Of a DNA stretch of 64,000 nt, positions 58,991 to 64,000 are shown piece by piece (position 1 is the stretch's first letter; every line of letters begins with the position of its first letter). The position numbers and the translations under genes are program-made. The notes under the pieces are model-generated. The model was not told the origin of the DNA. It did not search any database and saw nothing but the letters and a program-made list of their open reading frames with translations. Source of the stretch: GCA-003244245 sp052390495 (GTDB lineage Bacteria; Actinomycetota; Actinomycetes; Mycobacteriales; Pseudonocardiaceae); contig JBQTGW010000020.1 in the NCBI GenBank assembly GCA_052390495.1, positions 1 to 64,000 on the forward strand. Direction: 5' to 3'.

Positions 58991-60148
58991 TCATGGGTCG
59001 GCGCGGGTTCGTAACCGCGGGAGCATTGAGCCGATCACGGCGACCAGCAGTCCGAGCGCACTTCCCCACACCACCACGAGGGTGTCGAACACCGTCAGCG
59101 CGACGGCACCGAACGCAAGCAGCGCGGCCCACAGGTAGATCAGCAGCACGGCATGACGGTGCGAATGTCCGATCTCCAGCAGCCGGTGGTGCAGATGCAA
59201 CTTGTCCGCAGCGAACGGGCTGCGCCCCGCCCGAGTTCGACGCACCACCGCGAGCAGTAAGTCCAGTACCGGGACGAACAGCACCGCGGCCACCACCAGC
59301 AGTGGGGAGAGCAAAGCCAACACGGCAGTGGCACCGTGGCTGCCGGGGTCAATCTGGCCGGACGCACTGGTCGATGCCGCGGCGAGCATCAGGCCGATGA
59401 GCATCGCCCCGGAGTCACCCATGAAGATCCGGGCCGGCTGGAAGTTGTGCGGCAGGAAGCCCAGGCACGCACCGGCAACCAAGGCAGCGATCAGCGTCGG
59501 CGGGTAAGTGGACACGCTGCCACCGGACTCGTCGAGCAGATTCAGCGCGAATGCCCCGATAGCCACTGCCGCGATCAGCCCGATGCCCGCGGCCAGCCCG
59601 TCCAGCCCGTCAACGAAGTTCATCGCGTTCACCAGCACCACGGCCAGCGCGACAGTGAGCAACACCGCCTGGTCCTGCCCCAGGACGAGCACTGAACCGG
59701 CTGAGCCTGCACCGCCGTTCCACGGCACCCAAAAAATGAACCACTGCACGCCGAAGAGCACCAGCATTCCGGCGGCCGTGACCTGCCCGGCAAACTTGGT
59801 GAGCGGATCCAGGTCGAATCGGTCGTCCAGCGCCCCGACCAACGTGATGATCCCGCCCGCGACCAACACCGCCACGACATCCCAGGAAAACTCGAACGAC
59901 CGTCGCAACACAGGCAGCTGGTGGGAGAGCAGCACGCCGCCGAGGATCCCGCCGTACATCGCCAAACCGCCAAGGCTCGGAGTCGGGGTGAGGTGCACAT
60001 CTCGAGCCCGGGGCTTGGCTACCGCGCCAGTGCGGATCGCCAGCCGTCGTACCAGCGCGGTGAGCAGGAAGGTCAGCACCGCGGTGGTGAGACCAACCAG
60101 CAGGTACTCCCGCAGTGGCAATCCGGCGGGTGCGGGGACAGGTCCCAC
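58991..60148 (-). CDS. wecA: Undecaprenyl/decaprenyl-phosphate GlcNAc-1-P transferase (WecA)
   Basis: 385 residues, about eleven membrane helices. MraY/WecA-family motifs: LVGALDDRFDLDPLTKFAGQ (DDxxD), NAMNFVDGLDGLAAGIGLIA (NxxNxxDGxDGLA), PARIFMGDSGAMLIG and HLHHRLLEIGHSHR. It starts the arabinogalactan linker or a related wall polymer by moving GlcNAc-1-P onto polyprenyl phosphate. GTG 60148 is the start; glyA ends 9 bp upstream. The wecA-atp order is conserved in actinomycetes. Confidence 0.92.
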   Translation of the reverse strand: MGPVPAPAGLPLREYLLVGLTTAVLTFLLTALVRRLAIRTGAVAKPRARDVHLTPTPSLGGLAMYGGILGGVLLSHQLPVLRRSFEFSWDVVAVLVAGGIITLVGALDDRFDLDPLTKFAGQVTAAGMLVLFGVQWFIFWVPWNGGAGSAGSVLVLGQDQAVLLTVALAVVLVNAMNFVDGLDGLAAGIGLIAAVAIGAFALNLLDESGGSVSTYPPTLIAALVAGACLGFLPHNFQPARIFMGDSGAMLIGLMLAAASTSASGQIDPGSHGATAVLALLSPLLVVAAVLFVPVLDLLLAVVRRTRAGRSPFAADKLHLHHRLLEIGHSHRHAVLLIYLWAALLAFGAVALTVFDTLVVVWGSALGLLVAVIGSMLPRLRTRADP

Positions 60149-60157
60149 GAGGTCAGG

Positions 60158-61453
60158 TTAGTCCTGCGCCGTCGCGTCTCGCCGGTAGGCCGGTTTGGTC
60201 CTCACCAGAGCACCAACGGCCTCGCCGACCTCGGCGATCTCGCCGTCGCCTGCCGCGGTGCCACGCTCGGCGCGCACCGCCCGGCTGATCAGTCTGGCGA
60301 TCTCGGCCATCTCCGGCTCGGTCATGCCCTGCGTGGTCACCGCCGGGGTGCCGACCCGGATGCCGGAGGCGGTCATCGGGGGTGCCGGATCGTAGGGGAT
60401 AGCGTTCTTGTTCAGCGTGATACGGGCCGCGCCTGCACGTGCCTCAGCTTCCGCGCCACTGACGCCCAGTTCCCGGAGATCGATCAGCGCAAGGTGGGTG
60501 TCCGTACCGCCGGATACCGCCCGCATGCCCTCGCCCTCCAGACTCTTGGCCAGCGCGGCGGCATTGGCCACCACCTGTACGGCGTATGCCTTGTAATCGG
60601 GGCCCGCCGCCTCCTTGAGCGCCACTGCCTTGGCCGCCACCGAGTGCATCAACGGCCCGCCCTGGCTAAACGGGAACACCGCCTTGTCGATCGCCTTAGC
60701 GTGCTGCTCGCGGCATACGATCATGCCGCCACGCGGTCCGCGGAGCACCTTGTGCGTGGTGCAGGAGACGACGTCGGCGTGCGGCACCGGCGAGGGGATC
60801 GCCTTGCCTGCCACCAGCCCGATGAAGTGCGCCGCGTCCACGAACAGGATCGCGTCCACCTCGTCGGCAATCTCCCGGAACGCTGCAAAATCAATCAGCC
60901 GGGGATACGCGGTCGCCCCAGCAATGATCATCTTCGGACGATGTTCCACAGCGAGGTCTCGGACCTGGTCGTAGTCGATGAGCTCGCTGTCCGCGCGCAC
61001 GGTGTAGGGCACCGGCGTGAACCACCTGCCCGAGAAACTCACCTTGGAACCGTGCGTGAGATGCCCGCCGTGCGGCAACGACATGGCCAGCACCTTGTCG
61101 CCCGGCTGACAGAACGCGGCGTAGACGGCGAGGTTCGCGCTCGCGCCGGAATGCGGCTGCAGGTTCGCATGCTCGGCGCCGAAAAGCTCCTTGGCTCGCT
61201 GAATGCCGATGCTCTCAGCCTTGTCGACCTCGCCGCAGCCACCGTAGTAGCGCCGACCTGGATAACCCTCCGCGTATTTGTTGGACAGCGTCGAACCCAG
61301 TGCAGCCAGCACAGCTGGACTGGTGAAGTTCTCACTCGCGATCAGCTGCAGCCCGCCCCGCAGCCGGTCGAGCTCACCAAGGATGACCTCGGCGATTTCA
61401 GGATCGGTGCCGGCCAGCTCGTTGAAGTCGGGTCCCCAGAACGGCGTGCTCAC
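60158..61453 (-). CDS. glyA: Serine hydroxymethyltransferase
   Basis: 431 residues. ELDRLRGGLQLIASENFTSP at the N-terminus, HGGHLTHGSKVSFSGRWFTP, and the PLP lysine in VVSCTTHKVLRGPRGGMIVC are diagnostic. It interconverts serine and glycine with tetrahydrofolate one-carbon transfer. Position next to wecA agrees with related actinomycetes. 88 bp separate it from tsaD. Confidence 0.96.
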   Translation of the reverse strand: MSTPFWGPDFNELAGTDPEIAEVILGELDRLRGGLQLIASENFTSPAVLAALGSTLSNKYAEGYPGRRYYGGCGEVDKAESIGIQRAKELFGAEHANLQPHSGASANLAVYAAFCQPGDKVLAMSLPHGGHLTHGSKVSFSGRWFTPVPYTVRADSELIDYDQVRDLAVEHRPKMIIAGATAYPRLIDFAAFREIADEVDAILFVDAAHFIGLVAGKAIPSPVPHADVVSCTTHKVLRGPRGGMIVCREQHAKAIDKAVFPFSQGGPLMHSVAAKAVALKEAAGPDYKAYAVQVVANAAALAKSLEGEGMRAVSGGTDTHLALIDLRELGVSGAEAEARAGAARITLNKNAIPYDPAPPMTASGIRVGTPAVTTQGMTEPEMAEIARLISRAVRAERGTAAGDGEIAEVGEAVGALVRTKPAYRRDATAQD

Positions 61454-61541
61454 GATATCTCCTTGTGGCGGTATCTCCTTGTGGGTACGGCTGCGCTGTT
61501 CACCGTACCAGCCCCTGTTGACCAGCTACCGTGGCAGCGGT

Positions 61542-62543
61542 TCAGTACTCTTCGATGCTCAGCGACGGTCGAGGGTCGAGCGTCATAGATCGGCCGGAGG
61601 ACAGATAGTCCCATGTCGCCAGAGCGATCATGGCACCGTTGTCCGTCGACCATTTCAATGGTGGCAAGCAGAGTTCGACTCCGATCTCCGCACAGAGCGT
61701 CTTCGCTTCCGCCCTGAGCTGAGGACTCGCCGCAACACCTCCGACAATGATGAGGGACATGGCAGGATGTGCCAGCAGGGCACGTCGGCACTTCGATACA
61801 AGTACCTCCATGCAGGCCGCGACAAACGACGCTGCAACGTCTTCCTTACGAGCTTGGGGCTCCGCCGCCAGATACCTCATTACAGCCGATTTGAGCCCCG
61901 AGAACGAGAATTCGAGACCGCGCTCGAGAAGTGGCCGCGGGAATGGAATCGACGCAACACCGCTGAAGGCCAGCTTGTCCACGACCGGGCCACCCGGATA
62001 ACCGAGACCGAGCATACGGGCAACTTTGTCGTAAGCCTCCCCAACGGAATCATCACGACTATCACCGATCAACGTGATCTCTCGTGGGTCAGACATTCGA
62101 GCCAGCAGGGTATGGCCGCCGGAGACCAGCAAGATGATGGCTGGGTACTTGACCCGCCTTTCCTCGAGGTCGGCACTCCGAAGATGCCCCCGCAGATGGT
62201 TCACACCGATCACCGGGACGCCCCACCCGTGCCCCAGCCCGCAAGCGGTGTTCAGTCCAACCAGGAGAGAGCCGATCAAGCCCGGACCGCGAGTCACGCC
62301 GATAGCAGTCAAGTCCTTCGGGCTGACTCCGGAGTCTTCCAGCACCATTCGGACAGTCGGCAGAATCTTGTCGACATGAGCCCTACTCGCCGCTTCCGGG
62401 TATACGCCACCATAGCGGGAATGAATCGCCGCCTGCGACGCTACAGCAGCAGCGACGACATAGCCGTCAACGTCGACTGCGGCCACCGCGGTATCATCAC
62501 ATGACGTCTCGATTCCCAGTACAAGACCGTTGGATATCCTCAT
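61542..62543 (-). CDS. tsaD: tRNA t6A synthesis protein TsaD
   Basis: 333 residues, Kae1/Qri7/TsaD family. GLVLGIETSCDDTAVAAVDV opens the ASKHA fold, the metal motif HxxxH is in VIGVNHLRGHLRSADLEE, and LLVSGGHTLL follows. With TsaB and TsaC it makes N6-threonylcarbamoyladenosine at tRNA position 37. The start overlaps the tsaC stop by 4 bp. The composition is visibly AT-richer than glyA and wecA downstream. Only 333 residues, so it is not the TobZ/HypF type of carbamoyltransferase. Confidence 0.93.
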   Translation of the reverse strand: MRISNGLVLGIETSCDDTAVAAVDVDGYVVAAAVASQAAIHSRYGGVYPEAASRAHVDKILPTVRMVLEDSGVSPKDLTAIGVTRGPGLIGSLLVGLNTACGLGHGWGVPVIGVNHLRGHLRSADLEERRVKYPAIILLVSGGHTLLARMSDPREITLIGDSRDDSVGEAYDKVARMLGLGYPGGPVVDKLAFSGVASIPFPRPLLERGLEFSFSGLKSAVMRYLAAEPQARKEDVAASFVAACMEVLVSKCRRALLAHPAMSLIIVGGVAASPQLRAEAKTLCAEIGVELCLPPLKWSTDNGAMIALATWDYLSSGRSMTLDPRPSLSIEEY

Positions 62544-63214
62544 TGCAGGACCCGCTCAATCTCTTCTTTAGACAGTACGCCTACACGCTCGATCACCGGA
62601 GCAGGAAGGTTGCAGTTGACCAAGGTCGACGGTATCACCGGCCGGACCCCACCATCGACGACGAGATCGGGTTCACCGTCGAGAGTCGCGAGAATTGATC
62701 GCACCGACTCAGGAGTAGCTTGTTCATGGACATTCGCGCTGGTGACCAAGAGCGGTCCGGTCGTTTTCAGGATGGCCCTGAGTCCCTCATCGTCGGGCAC
62801 TCGGACGGCTACCTCGACCCGGCCGGCCAGCCAACTCGGGACACCCGCGTCGCGTAGGCCAAGGGCCACCGTGAGCGGGCCGGGAAAGAATGCATCCATC
62901 AAGCGCCGGGCAGCCTCGTTGATTTCGACGGCAAGTCCGTTGAGATCATCTACCGCTGATACCATGATCGGAAGATTCCTGGTCCTCGGCCGACGTTTCA
63001 TAGCAAAAAGCCGGACTGCTGCATCATCACGCATGGGATGCACGGCCAGGCCGTAGACGGTGTCGGTCGGGAGCAGGACCACGCCACCGCCAAGTAGGCA
63101 AGCCTTCGCCCGGACCACTACCTCGTCACCAATGCCACGATCCACTCCAACATCACTTCCTACGGAAATCGTCCGCTTCGACGGTCGAGCGGCAGCTGAG
63201 TTAGGATTACTCAT
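62540..63214 (-). CDS. tsaC: L-threonylcarbamoyladenylate synthase (TsaC/Sua5/YrdC)
   Basis: 224 residues. KACLLGGGVVLLPTDTVYGL, AMKRRPRTRNLPIMVSAVDD, FFPGPLTVAL and GPLLVTSANVHEQATPESV mark the YrdC fold; it makes threonylcarbamoyl-AMP from threonine, bicarbonate and ATP. No C-terminal Sua5 domain. The ATG at 63214 overlaps the tsaB stop by 8 bp. In many actinomycetes the sua5-type gene is found upstream of glyA/wecA/atp, so its position is expected, but its tsaB and tsaD neighbours are not. Confidence 0.92.
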   Translation of the reverse strand: MSNPNSAAARPSKRTISVGSDVGVDRGIGDEVVVRAKACLLGGGVVLLPTDTVYGLAVHPMRDDAAVRLFAMKRRPRTRNLPIMVSAVDDLNGLAVEINEAARRLMDAFFPGPLTVALGLRDAGVPSWLAGRVEVAVRVPDDEGLRAILKTTGPLLVTSANVHEQATPESVRSILATLDGEPDLVVDGGVRPVIPSTLVNCNLPAPVIERVGVLSKEEIERVLQ

Positions 63215-63860
63215 AGAATATCGGTGATGAATCATTGAGCGGACTGGCGAAGGGCACGAATTCCGCGGTATCACTTCCTTTTTCCACCAGTATCCTGTAC
63301 AGCGTCGAGACATGGGGGAATTCTATCCCGGTGTCCCTGACGAGGACTCCTGGCAACAGACTCTTCGCCTCCTGCCTAAATGCCCCGGCCACTGAAACTT
63401 TCGCCAAATCGCCAGCCAGTGAATTCACCATCAAATCCATAGGTCCGTGACTCATGCGCGAATTTTTGCCGTCGTGGAACAGGCCAGCGTAGACGTTGCC
63501 ACTCCCTGCATTCCGCAGGCAAAGGACGGCTTCTCCATTCGACTCGGCTACCTCAGCAGCCAGCAGACTCAGCGAGTCGACACAATAGATCAACCTCTGT
63601 AGACTGAAAGCAAGGCCATTCGCATAGGCGACTCCGGCGCGTACCGACCCCAGGTTTCCCGGGCCGATATTCACAGCCAAGCGCTCGATATCCTGGAACT
63701 CACCGCCTGTCGCACTTAAGGTCGACGACACCAGGTTTCCGATGCCCTGAAACGATGGATCGTCGCGCCGGATCGTCTGACAGGTGATGATATCCTGCGG
63801 GGTGCACAGCGCAATCGAGTAGTTATTTGACGAAGTTTCGATCGCTAACGTGAGGGTCAT
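63207..63860 (-). CDS. tsaB: tRNA t6A complex protein TsaB
   Basis: 217 residues. TLTLAIETSSNNYSIALC and RLAVNIGPGNLGSVRAGVAY are the TsaB/YeaZ motifs (inactive ASKHA paralogue that scaffolds TsaD). The N-terminal SS-NN and the clearly lower GC of this gene set it apart from typical actinobacterial copies. The ATG at 63860 overlaps the stop of the upstream partial gene (ATGA), so at least four genes form one operon. No rimI or tsaE is adjacent. Confidence 0.9.
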   Translation of the reverse strand: MTLTLAIETSSNNYSIALCTPQDIITCQTIRRDDPSFQGIGNLVSSTLSATGGEFQDIERLAVNIGPGNLGSVRAGVAYANGLAFSLQRLIYCVDSLSLLAAEVAESNGEAVLCLRNAGSGNVYAGLFHDGKNSRMSHGPMDLMVNSLAGDLAKVSVAGAFRQEAKSLLPGVLVRDTGIEFPHVSTLYRILVEKGSDTAEFVPFASPLNDSSPIFYE

Positions 63861-64000
63861 GCCACTTCCCTCATGATGTCATCCTGCAAACTTGAAAGTA
63901 TGAGAAACCATCTATCACAGGAAGAAGAAAACAAAAGCTCCCTTCGATTCGGGTCGCCCACGTCTTGCCGAAACTCTACGAAGAGGTGACAGGGAAACTC
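63857..64000 (-). CDS. Unknown gene, C-terminal 47 residues only
   Basis: An open minus-strand frame runs in from the window edge to a TGA at 63857-63859 that overlaps the tsaB start codon. It reads EFPCHLFVEFRQDVGDPNRR and ends WFLILSSLQDDIMREVA. The coupling and shared AT-rich composition make it a genuine member of the tsaBCD operon. No family is recognised from this piece. Confidence 0.6.
   Translation of the reverse strand, partial: EFPCHLFVEFRQDVGDPNRRELLFSSSCDRWFLILSSLQDDIMREVA

Noticed and set aside
61542..62543. Natural-product O-carbamoyltransferase (TobZ-like)
   Set aside because: Length is 333 residues with one TsaD domain only; TobZ-type enzymes are about 570 residues and carry a YrdC domain in the same chain.

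Overview
This is a window from a high-GC actinomycete. The many Scr1-type XRE/DUF397 regulators, TPR-type XRE regulators, DUF222-HNH protein, NucS, Asp-type MurA, DivIVA-like coiled coil and leaderless promoters all fit Actinomycetota and make Pseudonocardiales (Pseudonocardiaceae) the best guess. The order is inferred from gene content only. No rRNA, tRNA or CRISPR array was recognised by eye.

Layout. 1-624 is a repeat-rich gene-free end that holds a 387-bp ISL3-like MITE with a perfect 8-bp target duplication. 625-6831 has a TPR regulator, a DUF6069 membrane protein behind a MerR/SoxR-like promoter, an mtnA-aldolase pair, and a decayed lasso-peptide locus (5' truncated cyclase, broken RRE/B2 protein, intact GNAT). 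6964-18791 is mostly core metabolism: glgB, a zinc metallopeptidase lipoprotein, a thioredoxin-TPR chaperone, an isobutyryl-CoA-type mutase with divergent marR, meaB, a thiolase and methylmalonyl-CoA epimerase; a LuxR gene and an acidic secreted-like orphan are embedded. 18803-29189 is an accessory stretch rich in regulators, toxin-antitoxin genes, a membrane TIR protein and broken gene pieces. 29215-38813 has TetR, SPW, crotonyl-CoA carboxylase/reductase (ccr), a DivIVA-like protein, a double 3-hydroxyacyl-CoA dehydrogenase, an aldehyde dehydrogenase and an AT-richer membrane protein/orphan binding-lipoprotein pair. 38930-46491 has a triply damaged Scr1 regulator, DUF397, NucS, a Phd/RelE module that abuts a transporter remnant, meaA, an APH-like kinase and another TPR regulator. 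46492-64000 is the conserved murA - cobalamin adenosyltransferase - DUF2550 - atp operon - wecA - glyA block, ending in a tsaB-tsaC-tsaD operon with an unknown gene at the window edge.

How the genes work together. Ccr, MeaA, methylmalonyl-CoA epimerase, the thiolase and the 3-hydroxyacyl-CoA dehydrogenase outline the ethylmalonyl-CoA route of acetyl-CoA assimilation. The isobutyryl-CoA mutase, MeaB and the PduO-type adenosyltransferase are its B12-dependent partners. These genes are spread over about 37 kb rather than joined in one operon. The complete F1Fo ATP synthase gene set is present, but atpC is cut off from atpD by an opposite-strand archaeal/eukaryal-type proS, which is unusual.

The most rewarding observations are the MITE and its related solo end, the lasso-cluster remnant with its GNAT, the proS gene between atpD and atpC, the AT-rich tsaBCD operon in the usual sua5 position, and two near-identical 46-bp palindromes each placed between convergent genes.
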